Shown here: positions 6,753 to 15,083 of the stretch, piece after piece | How positions within the stretch are numbered: position 1 is the stretch's first letter | Layout of the letters: each line of letters opens with the position of its first letter | Assembly (NCBI GenBank): GCA_964544865.1 | Contig: CAZJDV010000055.1 | Span: 1 to 16,824, forward strand | DNA from: CAZJDV01 sp964544865 | GTDB lineage: Bacteria > Chloroflexota > Dehalococcoidia > Lucifugimonadales > CAJWER01 | Reading direction: 5' to 3' | DNA: 16,824 nucleotides | Program-made: the position numbers and the translations under genes | Notes under the pieces: generated by a model | What the model saw: only the letters and a program-made list of their open reading frames with translations | Databases searched by the model: none | What the model was told of the DNA's origin: nothing

Positions 6753-9700
6753 TTGTTCACCCATCTCCATGTCCATACCGAGTACAGCCTGCTGGATGGC
6801 CTGAGCCGTCTCAAGCCACTGGTGGCCCGCGCCAAGGAGCTCGATATGAGCAGCCTGGCCATAACGGACCACGGCAATCTGCACGGCGCCATCGACTTCT
6901 ACCGCATCGCCCATGAGGCAGGGGTTAAACCGATCATCGGCTGCGAGATGTACGTTGCGCCGGCCAGCCGCCACGACAGGGACCCGAACGAGAGGAAGCC
7001 ATACCACCTCACCGTGCTGGCCAAGGACATTCAGGGCTACGGAAACCTGGTCAAACTGGTGAGCACGGCCCACATCGAGGGTTTCTACTACAACGCGCGT
7101 GTCGATCGCGAGCTCCTAGAGAGGCACCACGAGGGCCTGATCGTACTGTCGGGCTGCCCGAGCGGCGAGGTCCCGCGGCTCATCACCGAGGGCCGCACGG
7201 ACGATGCCCGGGCGACCGCCGGCTGGTACCAAGAGGTATTCGGCGACTACTATCTGGAGCTCATGGAGCATGGAGAGGTGCCCGACCTGCCGGCCATCAA
7301 CGCTGGGCTTCTCGATCTGCACCGCGGCACCGGAATCGCTCTCGTGGCCACGAACGACTCTCACTACGTGCGGCAAGAGGATGCCGAACTCCAGGACTTG
7401 CTGGTCTGCATCCACACCAACACGAACGTCAACGACGCAAGACGCCTGAAAATGGAAGAGGACTCGTACTATCTCAAGAGCGCCGAGGAGATGGCCGCGC
7501 TCTACCCTGACGCGCCACAGGCCATCGCGAACACCATGAGCATCGCGGAGATGTGCAACCTGGAGATGGACTTCTCCCAACTCCATCTGCCGGAATTCAA
7601 GGTCCCCAACGGGACCACCGCGGACGACTACCTGGCGCGGCTCAGCCGGGAGGGCTTGAAGCGGCGCCTGGGCCGCCCCACCGAAGAGGACGAGCGGAGG
7701 CTGGCATACGAGCTGGACGTAATAAGACAAACCCGCTATGCGAACTACTTCCTGGTGGTCTGGGACATCGCTCAATTCGTTGTAAAGAACGACATCTCCT
7801 TCGCCATCAGGGGCAGCGCGGCAGGGAGTCTCGTCCTATACAGCCTGAGTGTCACCGACGTCAACCCTCTGCTGTATAACATCGTGTTCGAGCGGTTCCT
7901 GAATCTCGAGCGCAAGGAGATGCCCGACATAGACATGGACTTCCAGGACAACCGGCGCGAGGAGGTCCTGAACTACGTCGTCTCCAAGTACGGACGGGAC
8001 CACGTCGCCCAGATCATCACCTTCGGCACGCTTGGCGCGAAGGCCTCGATAAGGGACGTCGGCAGGGCGCTGGCGATGCCCTACGAGGACGTAGACCGTA
8101 TTGCCCGCATGATTCCGAACAAGCTGAACATAGAGCTGGACGAGGCCCTGACGAACAGCTTCGAGCTTCAGGAGGTATACGAGGCGGACGAGTCCATCAA
8201 GAAGTTATTGGACCGCGCGCGCGGGCTCGAGGGCACCACGCGGCACTCCAGCACTCACGCGGCGGGGGTGCTCATCTCCAAAGACCCTTTGGACGACCTC
8301 GTCCCTCTTCAGCGTCCCACCAAGGGTGACGAGAACGGCGTCTACACGACGCAGTACGCGACGGAGCCCCTCGAATACATCGGATTCCTGAAGATGGACT
8401 TCCTTGGGCTTTCGAACCTCACCATCCTCGCCAATGCGAGGGAGCTTATAGCCACGACGCGCGGCGTGCGACTCGACTTGAAAGAGGTGCCGTTGGACGA
8501 CGCGAAGACCTTCGAGATGCTCTCCGGCGGGGACACCGTTGGGGTGTTCCAGCTAGAGGGCAGCGGAATGACGGACCACATCAAGAAGCTAATGCCCACC
8601 TCGATGGTGGACGTGGCGTCTATGATCGCCCTATACCGCCCTGGGCCGATAGAACACATCGACACCTTCATCAATGCGAGGCACGGGCGCACCAAGGCCC
8701 AGTACCCCCATCCTAGCCTGAAAGGTATTCTCGAACAGACCTATGGGGTAATCGTCTATCAGGACCAGGTCTTTCTCATCGCGCAGGCGTTCGCCGGCTA
8801 CTCCCTGGGAGAGGCTGACATACTGCGCAAGGCGATGGGGAAGAAGATACCGGCGATCATGGCGCAGGAGAAGGACAAGTTCATTCAAGGGGCACTTGAC
8901 CAGGGCCACACTCAAGAGACCGCGGACAAGGTGTTCGCCCTAATCGAGCCGTTCGCGGGCTACGGGTTCCCAAAGGCCCACGCCATAAGCTACGGGCTCA
9001 TCTCTTACATGACCGCGTACCTGAAGGCCAACTATCAGGAAGAGTACATGGTCTGTCTGCTCAACGCCTATTCGGACAATACGGACAAATTGGCGGCCTC
9101 CGTCGCCGAGTGCCGCCGCCTCAGGATAGAGGTGCTGGCTCCAGACATCCTCAGGAGCGGCGTCGGATTCTCAATTGAAAAGCAGGCAGACGGCCGGTCC
9201 GGAGTCAGGTTCGGCCTGGCGACGGTCAAGAATGTCGGGGCGGCGGCGTTGGAGACCTTCATTCAGTCTAGAGAGGGCGTGTCGGACTCCGTCGGCACCG
9301 TCGAGGAGCTGTGCAGGACCACAGACATGAGCGGCCTTAGCCGCAAGACCCTTGAGAGCCTCGTCAAGTCGGGCGCATTCGACCGTTTTGGCGACCGCGG
9401 GGCTTTTCTTCTCGCGGTGGACCGTATCCACTCGTTGGCCCAGAGCGAAGAAAACCTCAAGCGGTCCGACCAGGCCTCGATGTTCGATATGTTCGGCGAG
9501 AGCGTTCCCACACCCCTAGCGCACATTGAGCTCGCCGACATGCAGACCCCGGACGGCGAGAGGCAGGAATGGGAGAAGGAACTGCTCGGCGTGTCCTTTT
9601 CAGGCAACAAGCTGCTGGCTCTGATGGAGTCGGTCACCGACCCGAACGCGATAATGTCCCGAAGCCAGATCGGCCCGGACCTGGACCGCAAGAGGATTAC

Positions 9701-10358
9701 ACTAACCGGTCAGATCGCGTCCATATCCGAAAGGTCGACCAAGGACCAGAAACCATATCTCATAGCCAACCTGGCGCTCATGGACGGCGCGATCGACGTC
9801 TTTGTGTGGGAAAACGTGATGGCGGAGACGCAGGACTTTTGGGAGCAGGGGCGGCTGGTCCAGATCCTCGGTACCGTGACGGCCAGGGACGAACGCGTGA
9901 GCATCTCCTGTCTGAGCGCGTCCGAATACTCCCTGCCGGGAGAGGAACACCTTGACCGCCAGGTCGCCACGGACGGCCCCGAGGCAGCCATTGCGACGCC
10001 CGCGTCCGTTCCGGCCGCGACCGCGTACCAGGCCTCGGACGACTCCCCCGCTCCGCTGCCGTCGCCCGAGGCGACCGCCGTCTCGAACGGCCACAAGCCA
10101 CCGCGAAGACTCGTTCTTCGAATACGGGAGACCGACGAGCGCAACCACGACCAGCGCCTGCTGGAGGACGTCAGCAGGCTGCTCCTCGAGCACCGGGGAG
10201 AGGCCGAGGTGAGTCTGGAAATCGCCTCGGAGGGGCGCGTATTTACGATGGAATGGCCGCTGGTCAAGGTGACTATCAGTCCCGGCCTGGAGAGGGATCT
10301 GGCGCTGGCCCTCGGGCCCGGCGGGCGCTTCAGCGTGGAGGCGGGCGAGTCCGGCTGA
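6753..10358 (+). CDS. dnaE: DNA polymerase III subunit alpha
   Basis: 1201 residues; the replicative DNA polymerase catalytic subunit. Seen: N-terminal PHP domain with HLHVHTEYSLLDG at residues 4-16 and ITDHGN near 39; conserved SHYVRQEDAELQD in the thumb/PHP linker; catalytic aspartates D392 and D394 in MPDIDMDFQDNR and the third, D549, in FLKMDFLGLSNL; RPGPIEHI and YGVIVYQDQV fingers motifs; helix-hairpin-helix region after SYMTAYLKANY; OB-fold near 982-1060 (ITLTGQIASIS...VQILGTVTARD). A Pro/Ala/Thr-rich linker about 1070-1120 leads to a C-terminal module (RRLVLRIRETDE...) seen in longer DnaE proteins. Start is TTG 6753, chosen because GGAGGT at 6743-6748 lies 4 nt upstream and the protein then begins directly with MFTHLHVHTEYS. 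DnaE1 type (no embedded 3'-5' exonuclease as in PolC). Confidence 0.96.
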   Translation: MFTHLHVHTEYSLLDGLSRLKPLVARAKELDMSSLAITDHGNLHGAIDFYRIAHEAGVKPIIGCEMYVAPASRHDRDPNERKPYHLTVLAKDIQGYGNLVKLVSTAHIEGFYYNARVDRELLERHHEGLIVLSGCPSGEVPRLITEGRTDDARATAGWYQEVFGDYYLELMEHGEVPDLPAINAGLLDLHRGTGIALVATNDSHYVRQEDAELQDLLVCIHTNTNVNDARRLKMEEDSYYLKSAEEMAALYPDAPQAIANTMSIAEMCNLEMDFSQLHLPEFKVPNGTTADDYLARLSREGLKRRLGRPTEEDERRLAYELDVIRQTRYANYFLVVWDIAQFVVKNDISFAIRGSAAGSLVLYSLSVTDVNPLLYNIVFERFLNLERKEMPDIDMDFQDNRREEVLNYVVSKYGRDHVAQIITFGTLGAKASIRDVGRALAMPYEDVDRIARMIPNKLNIELDEALTNSFELQEVYEADESIKKLLDRARGLEGTTRHSSTHAAGVLISKDPLDDLVPLQRPTKGDENGVYTTQYATEPLEYIGFLKMDFLGLSNLTILANARELIATTRGVRLDLKEVPLDDAKTFEMLSGGDTVGVFQLEGSGMTDHIKKLMPTSMVDVASMIALYRPGPIEHIDTFINARHGRTKAQYPHPSLKGILEQTYGVIVYQDQVFLIAQAFAGYSLGEADILRKAMGKKIPAIMAQEKDKFIQGALDQGHTQETADKVFALIEPFAGYGFPKAHAISYGLISYMTAYLKANYQEEYMVCLLNAYSDNTDKLAASVAECRRLRIEVLAPDILRSGVGFSIEKQADGRSGVRFGLATVKNVGAAALETFIQSREGVSDSVGTVEELCRTTDMSGLSRKTLESLVKSGAFDRFGDRGAFLLAVDRIHSLAQSEENLKRSDQASMFDMFGESVPTPLAHIELADMQTPDGERQEWEKELLGVSFSGNKLLALMESVTDPNAIMSRSQIGPDLDRKRITLTGQIASISERSTKDQKPYLIANLALMDGAIDVFVWENVMAETQDFWEQGRLVQILGTVTARDERVSISCLSASEYSLPGEEHLDRQVATDGPEAAIATPASVPAATAYQASDDSPAPLPSPEATAVSNGHKPPRRLVLRIRETDERNHDQRLLEDVSRLLLEHRGEAEVSLEIASEGRVFTMEWPLVKVTISPGLERDLALALGPGGRFSVEAGESG

Positions 10359-10460
10359 GCGCCCGAGCGTGTGCGATGAGTTCGGAGAAGCAAGAGACAC
10401 ACGTCGCTGGAGGGCGAAGCATCGGCGTGCTCCCCAGTATCCTCGGGTCAGGAGATTGTC
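10359..10460. other. dnaE-DUF2007 spacer
   Basis: 102 nt with no clear promoter or terminator hairpin. GGAG at 10451-10454 is the Shine-Dalgarno of the next gene. Same-strand arrangement allows co-transcription with dnaE. Confidence 0.4.
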
Positions 10461-10697
10461 ATGAAGTGGGTCACCGTCTCAACGGCGCCGGACCAGTTGC
10501 AGGCGGAGATGTGGCAAGCCCTTCTGCGAGAGGAGGGTATCCCTGCCGTCGTCCGCGCAGGCGATACCGCGAGCTTTCTCGGCGTCTCCGCCTATCCCTG
10601 CCGGGTAATGGTCCAGGAAGACGATCTGAAGCGGGCGAAAGAGATCATGGACGGGTGGCTCGGAGGGGAAGAAGACGGGGAGGACGTTGGGTGCTAG
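10461..10697 (+). CDS. DUF2007 family small protein
   Basis: 78 residues. The sequence WVTVSTAPDQLQAEMWQALLREEGIPAVVRAGD, then FLGVSAYPCRVMVQEDDLKRAKEIM, follows the whole DUF2007 fold (a small ferredoxin-like alpha/beta domain often labelled putative signal-transducing protein). Biochemical role is unknown for the family, so none is claimed. ATG 10461 has GGAG 6 nt upstream. The gene follows dnaE on the same strand and meets the alkyltransferase gene head-to-head at 3' ends; both stop codons share the palindrome CTAG at 10694-10697. The last residues come from a G-rich heptamer-like stretch. Confidence 0.85.
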   Translation: MKWVTVSTAPDQLQAEMWQALLREEGIPAVVRAGDTASFLGVSAYPCRVMVQEDDLKRAKEIMDGWLGGEEDGEDVGC

Positions 10698-10710
10698 GGT
10701 GTTGGGTGAG
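10686..10710. repeat. Degenerate G-rich heptamer-like repeat at convergent gene ends
   Basis: GGG runs at 10689-10691, 10697-10699 and 10704-10706 in the context TTGGGTG, CTAGGGT, GTTGGGT resemble the array at 3096-3123. It lies exactly where two convergent genes end and supplies the final codons of both. Confidence 0.45.
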
Positions 10711-11236
10711 GAATCGGAGAAGGGGTGCGCGCGGCCTCCATGTCCAGCAACCTCCTCTTGAGGCCGAGCTGGCTTGCATCTCTGCCGAACCCGCCCAGGG
10801 TCCCGTCGCTGGCGGTGACCCTGTGGCACGGAACGACGATCGGCAAGCGGTTGCGGGCCATGCACTGTCCCGCGGCCCGCGGCGCATTGGGATTACCCGC
10901 CCCTGCCGCCAGCCACTTGTAGGTGCGCGTCTCCCCCAGGGGTATGGACTGGCAAGCGCGCCATGCCGCAACCTGGAACGAGGATGCGTCGCTCATGTCG
11001 AGGGGCTCGTCGGCGAAGCTGATATGGTCCCCTTCGAAGTAGCGTCGCAGCCGGCGGGCGAGGCCATCGAATCGTTCTGGCGTATTCGTCGCCGAGTCCA
11101 CGTCCGTCCCGAGGACCTCCACGCATTGCTCTGGCGATGTCTGGGGCAACGTGGTACGCCGCAGTCCCGTTCGGGACGCCAACACACCCATCCAGCCATA
11201 GGAAGTATCGAAGATATCGTAGAAGCGTGCCGTCAT
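10694..11236 (-). CDS. ogt: Methylated-DNA--protein-cysteine S-methyltransferase (Ogt/MGMT type)
   Basis: 180 residues. Suicide repair enzyme that moves alkyl groups from O6-alkylguanine to its own cysteine. Seen: N-terminal ribonuclease-like domain (about 1-80), then the DNA-binding/active-site domain with FQVAAWRACQSIPLGETRTYKWLA at 87-110, RAAGQCMARN with the arginine finger near 120, and the active site PIVVPCHRV with C137, ending GTLGGFG...LKRRLLDME. No Ada regulatory domain. Start ATG 11236 overlaps the transglutaminase stop codon by the 4 bases ATGA, so translation is probably coupled; no separate Shine-Dalgarno is visible. A longer frame from 11311 exists but its extra residues lie over the upstream gene. 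The C-terminal tail TPSPIPHPTP derives from repeat-like DNA. Last gene of the MoxR-DUF58-transglutaminase operon, an unusual companion. Confidence 0.93.
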   Translation of the reverse strand: MTARFYDIFDTSYGWMGVLASRTGLRRTTLPQTSPEQCVEVLGTDVDSATNTPERFDGLARRLRRYFEGDHISFADEPLDMSDASSFQVAAWRACQSIPLGETRTYKWLAAGAGNPNAPRAAGQCMARNRLPIVVPCHRVTASDGTLGGFGRDASQLGLKRRLLDMEAARTPSPIPHPTP

Positions 11237-13809
11237 GCCTGGGACGACGCCCCCAGGAGTATCAGTCTCCTGAACGCCCGACCGACGAGGCGGCCCCTTA
11301 CACCTTTCCATGTCTCCCTTAGCTCGATCAGCTCTTCCTCCGACGGCTCCTTGCGGCCATAACGTTCGGCGGCGAATATCCTCGCGACCGTCTGTGCACT
11401 TGCCACGACGCTGGGAACCCTCTTGCCCAGGCTATCCGCATACTCGATGGGTGTCTGATGGCACCGCCTGCCCATCCCTGCCAGCGTGCCGAGCCTGCCC
11501 ATCTTCGAGTACATGTTCTCGGGAGAGGATGAGCTCGCGAATCCGCGTGCCCAGATGGCCCACATCAGTAGCGAGATTACGGCCGCGGCGGCGGCGATAG
11601 CTACGGCCAGGCCCGCCAGGCCTTGGACACCGGCGCCCATCGCAACATCTGTGTCTCTGGGATTCGCGCCGCCGCCTCCGATGCAGTCTTCGTCATCGAC
11701 GGTGAATATCTCGTCCTCGGCCAAAACGCCGAAGCAAGGGTCTTGGTCAAGCTCGGCCAGATCCCCGGTGTCGGGCTCCGCTACAGCAGCCGCCTGTGCG
11801 GCCTCGTCGGGCTCGCCTCTAGGCTGAAGAGGCCAGGCGGGGGTCGGTTCGAAATCGATCCAGCCGTGGCCGGGAAAATACGCCTGCGTCCAACCGTGAC
11901 TGTCAGAGTCTCTGACCTGCCTGTAATCGGTGCCCTCCTGGTCCTGGCCAGGGGCGTACCCTGCCGCGAGTCGCGCCGGGACCCCGACCGCCCTTAGCAT
12001 AACCGCCATCGCGGACGCATAGTAGTCGCTGTATCCCGTCTTAGTCTCAAACAGAAAATAGTCGACGCCGTCGGCGCCCCGTGGTGGCTTTTCGACATCT
12101 TGTGAGTATTCGAAGGCGCCGCTTCGAAGGTAGTCCTGGAGTTCCAGGGCCTTGTCCACAGGCGTACCGGCCTCAGCGGTGACCTGGGCCGCCAGGTCCC
12201 GTACGCGTTGGGGCAGGCTCTCGGGAAGCTGCAGGTAGTGGCCCCTGATAAATCCGCTGTACTCGGCCGGCGTTTCCCTGAGGTCCTCGATGCTGGCCAA
12301 CGAGATGTAGCTTCTCATCCCATAGGCCTCGTCCGCCTTGAGCCGGTCGACGGCCTTCCATCCCACGATGTCGGGTATGGTTGGCTCTTTGCGGGCGATC
12401 GTGACGTTGTCGATCTTGTCCCTATTCGTGTCCTCCACACTCGGAGACACATCGACAAGATTCAAATCGGTTGGCAACACCCTGGCGATCTCGGCTTCAG
12501 CAAATACGGTGCTCAAGGGATTGAGCATCTTCCTCAGCTCACCGGCCACCGCCCGTACATCGTCGGGCAGCTCGCCGTCGCGGGAGGAGTCGCTCATGTC
12601 CAACCGGTACTTTGGTGGCGCCAGAGTCATCGCCACTACCTCGCGGCTGATCCAATCGAGGTTGCCGCCGATCCACAGGTTATTCGTGTCGAAGCCCACG
12701 ACTACGTCCTGGATTACGGGAACCCTATTGAACGACTCCTGCGGAGGAGGGGGCAGCGACGCGGGACCAACGCGTATCTCGTTAGTCTCCCCGGCGAGCC
12801 ACCCCTGGAACGCATATTCACTATAGGTCCGGTCGAGCCAGTAGGCCGGATATTCGGACTTGGCCTGCATGACGACCTCGCCGCCAAACGAGACATTGCC
12901 CTGGAACGGCAGCGTGTCCCCAAAGAACCGGCCGAAAACATCCTTCTGCGACGCGATGCCCGAAAACAGCCGCGCGAACTCGTTTTCCATACTGGCGATC
13001 GGAGCTCGTCCGAAGTTCCAAACATCAACGGCGCTCTGCCATACGAAGACCCGCATTGGCAGGAACGAGGCCAGCGCCAGCACGACCACGCTGATGGCGA
13101 CCGCGGCCTGCAGCGACAGCCATCTGCTGGAAACGAATCGGAAGTTGGCGCCGCGCCAGGTGTCCTGGCGCTGAAGCAGGGTTATCCGGGCAACAAGCAG
13201 CATCGCCAAGAGCAGGAAGGCGAAGAATCTCGAATCGTATCCGTCCGGCAGATAGCTCAGGTTGGTGAGCATGGCCAGTCCGCCGAGGACCAGTCCGATC
13301 CAGACATTGCTGTTCCTGAACAGAAACCATGCGCTGAGGTAGCCGAGAAACCATGCCAGCGTCAGCAGCGCGATGGTGAACGGCAGCAAGTCGGTGCTGA
13401 TTCCTCCCGACGCGGCCGCGTCGTACCAGAACTCAAGCCGGTCCCAGACCTCTCGATTGCGGTCGATCATCGTGGCCCCGTCGACTAGAGTCGACGACTG
13501 CCAGGCTACGACGACGAAGCCGAAGGCCGAGCCAACGACGTGCAGCAAAGGCCAGGGAAGGCGCACTTTGGAGAGACCCAGGCCCGCCACGCTCGCCCAG
13601 AGAATGATCGCCAACAGACCAGGCGTCTCCACCCAGCTGGCCTCTAGCAACGTGAACCCGACCAGGATGACGGCGCCCAGCATCAAGAGAAAGGCGTCCC
13701 ATCCCTGCTTCGGCGTGTACCTCCGGACTAACCTCCAAAAGGCGCCGCCGTCCTCCGGAAGATTCTTGTCGACCGCGGGAAAGGATACTGCTACGTCAGC
13801 GGTGCTCAT
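11233..13809 (-). CDS. Transglutaminase-like membrane protein (DUF3488/TgpA-type), catalytic Cys replaced by Ser
   Basis: 858 residues. Seen: about six membrane segments in residues 35-245, a large extracytoplasmic region, a transglutaminase-like core near 550-660, a membrane segment near 725-750 and a cytoplasmic C-terminal DUF4129-like tail (TPIEYADSLGKRVP). The core has FETKTGYSDYYASAMAVMLRAVGVPARLAAGYAPGQ, then SHGWTQAYFPGHGWIDFEPTPAWP. In the family GYC(D/E)YYA carries the nucleophilic Cys; here codon 594 (fwd 12028-12030) is AGC, Ser. The His (H638) and Asp (D652) are kept. The protein is therefore either inactive as a thiol enzyme, working as a Ser variant, or affected by a single base error. 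Known: such genes accompany MoxR and DUF58 genes; function is poorly defined. ATG 13809 overlaps the DUF58 stop (ATGA). Confidence 0.9.
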   Translation of the reverse strand: MSTADVAVSFPAVDKNLPEDGGAFWRLVRRYTPKQGWDAFLLMLGAVILVGFTLLEASWVETPGLLAIILWASVAGLGLSKVRLPWPLLHVVGSAFGFVVVAWQSSTLVDGATMIDRNREVWDRLEFWYDAAASGGISTDLLPFTIALLTLAWFLGYLSAWFLFRNSNVWIGLVLGGLAMLTNLSYLPDGYDSRFFAFLLLAMLLVARITLLQRQDTWRGANFRFVSSRWLSLQAAVAISVVVLALASFLPMRVFVWQSAVDVWNFGRAPIASMENEFARLFSGIASQKDVFGRFFGDTLPFQGNVSFGGEVVMQAKSEYPAYWLDRTYSEYAFQGWLAGETNEIRVGPASLPPPPQESFNRVPVIQDVVVGFDTNNLWIGGNLDWISREVVAMTLAPPKYRLDMSDSSRDGELPDDVRAVAGELRKMLNPLSTVFAEAEIARVLPTDLNLVDVSPSVEDTNRDKIDNVTIARKEPTIPDIVGWKAVDRLKADEAYGMRSYISLASIEDLRETPAEYSGFIRGHYLQLPESLPQRVRDLAAQVTAEAGTPVDKALELQDYLRSGAFEYSQDVEKPPRGADGVDYFLFETKTGYSDYYASAMAVMLRAVGVPARLAAGYAPGQDQEGTDYRQVRDSDSHGWTQAYFPGHGWIDFEPTPAWPLQPRGEPDEAAQAAAVAEPDTGDLAELDQDPCFGVLAEDEIFTVDDEDCIGGGGANPRDTDVAMGAGVQGLAGLAVAIAAAAAVISLLMWAIWARGFASSSSPENMYSKMGRLGTLAGMGRRCHQTPIEYADSLGKRVPSVVASAQTVARIFAAERYGRKEPSEEELIELRETWKGVRGRLVGRAFRRLILLGASSQA

Positions 13810-15083
13810 ATCTGGACGCCCACCTCTCGAGGTCGCATTGGGGGCTGCACGGAGAGGGCGCCACCATCGCGGCGGGACATCACCATCGGTATGTCGTCAC
13901 CCTTCCTCACCGTGTACGAAGGAAGGCCGGCCGCCCTCACTTGCTCCTCAACTTCCAGTGTTTCAATCGACGAACCAAAGGAAGCGGCGTCCACCAGGAT
14001 CACGACCACCTTGACTCCCCTGCGGGTCAGCTCCCGCAGCGCTGTCACCCACTCGACCCGCGGCGAGGACGTTATTACCAGGACCGTGCTCAGGTGGCTC
14101 CACAACGGCTCCTCGTTGGGCAGCAGCACCTCAAGCGGGGTAGTGCCCTCGGCCTTGCTCAGCGCAAGGAGCTGCATAATTCGCTGAAGCTGCCCGGCAC
14201 CCGTTTCGGCAGCCACGAAGTAGCGCTTGTCGGCATACGAGAGCAGGCCCACCGGGAGACCGGCATCGATGTGATGCTTGGCCAGCGATGCTGCAATCGA
14301 GACAGCGTACTCGTCCGTGCTCTCTTCGAGCTCCCCGGCCTGGATGCCCTGTTCCAGGTCCACCACCGCCCACACCTCAGCCGCGCGGCCCAAATCGAAC
14401 TCCTTGGACATTAGCTTGCCCAATCTTGCCGAGCTGACCCAGTGCACTCGGCTGAGACTATCGCCCGGGGCGTAGTCCCGAATAGCGGAAGCGTGCGGCG
14501 TGACGTTATGGATCCGCCTTCGGACCGCGCTATCGCCTGAGATGTCCGCAGGAGGAATCGCAAAATTCAGCAAATTATGGACTCTGGGGAAAACGAGCAC
14601 AGAGCCCGAATCACCAAGAACCCGCTCCCGGCGAAACATCCCGAATGGGTCGATGTTCGACACTTTGATCGAACCGAGGGTGTATCGCCCACGCTTTCTG
14701 GCCGGAATCTTTACTTCCCAGGAATTAACGGTGCTTCCAAACATGCTGGTAACCATCCCGCCGGCGTAGCCTGGAAGGTCGGTCATGTCCTGGACCTCGA
14801 GCGCGTGTTTGGGGACTTTGCTTGAATTTCGCACCGTGATCGACTCGTCAATCGTGTCCCCCACTTGGGCTTGCGTCGTGCGCCGCACGCCTCTGGCGGC
14901 AAGGCCTCTCATCATCATCCAGTTCCAGACGTAGCTGAAAACAAGAGTCAGAGCCAGGACATATATGAGCCTGAAAAAGAGGTCGAATCCGGTGGATATC
15001 GCCGTGCCCAGAGTGACGAGAATGAGTGCGACGACGAGGTAAAACCTCATCTGAAGCCGCACGCTAAGGTGGCCCCGTATCAT
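13806..15083 (-). CDS. DUF58 domain-containing protein
   Basis: 425 residues. Two adjacent membrane segments (about 14-32 and 34-54) anchor a cytoplasmic-side or extracytoplasmic body: a beta-rich stretch with VGDTIDESITVRN (76-86) and RGRYTLGSIKVSNIDPFGMF (131-150), then the DUF58 signature IRDYAPGDSLSRVHWVSSAR at 201-220 and a von Willebrand A-like fold (AVVDLEQG, VLVITSS, VVVILVD). Known: DUF58 proteins are partners of MoxR AAA+ ATPases, whose vWA-like part resembles client adaptors. The MIDAS-like start VVDLE is not a complete DxSxS. Start ATG 15083 overlaps the MoxR stop by ATGA; stop overlaps the transglutaminase start by ATGA, pointing to co-translation of all three. Confidence 0.92.
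   Translation of the reverse strand: MIRGHLSVRLQMRFYLVVALILVTLGTAISTGFDLFFRLIYVLALTLVFSYVWNWMMMRGLAARGVRRTTQAQVGDTIDESITVRNSSKVPKHALEVQDMTDLPGYAGGMVTSMFGSTVNSWEVKIPARKRGRYTLGSIKVSNIDPFGMFRRERVLGDSGSVLVFPRVHNLLNFAIPPADISGDSAVRRRIHNVTPHASAIRDYAPGDSLSRVHWVSSARLGKLMSKEFDLGRAAEVWAVVDLEQGIQAGELEESTDEYAVSIAASLAKHHIDAGLPVGLLSYADKRYFVAAETGAGQLQRIMQLLALSKAEGTTPLEVLLPNEEPLWSHLSTVLVITSSPRVEWVTALRELTRRGVKVVVILVDAASFGSSIETLEVEEQVRAAGLPSYTVRKGDDIPMVMSRRDGGALSVQPPMRPREVGVQI

Noticed and set aside
10253..11362. Plus-strand open frame of 369 codons across the dnaE end, DUF2007 and alkyltransferase
   Set aside because: Overlaps three supported genes in the wrong frame or strand and has no recognisable motif.
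12208..13488. Long plus-strand open frame (426 codons) opposite the transglutaminase gene
   Set aside because: Antisense shadow of a well-supported gene in GC-rich DNA; the translation is rich in Arg, Gly, Gln and His with no domain.
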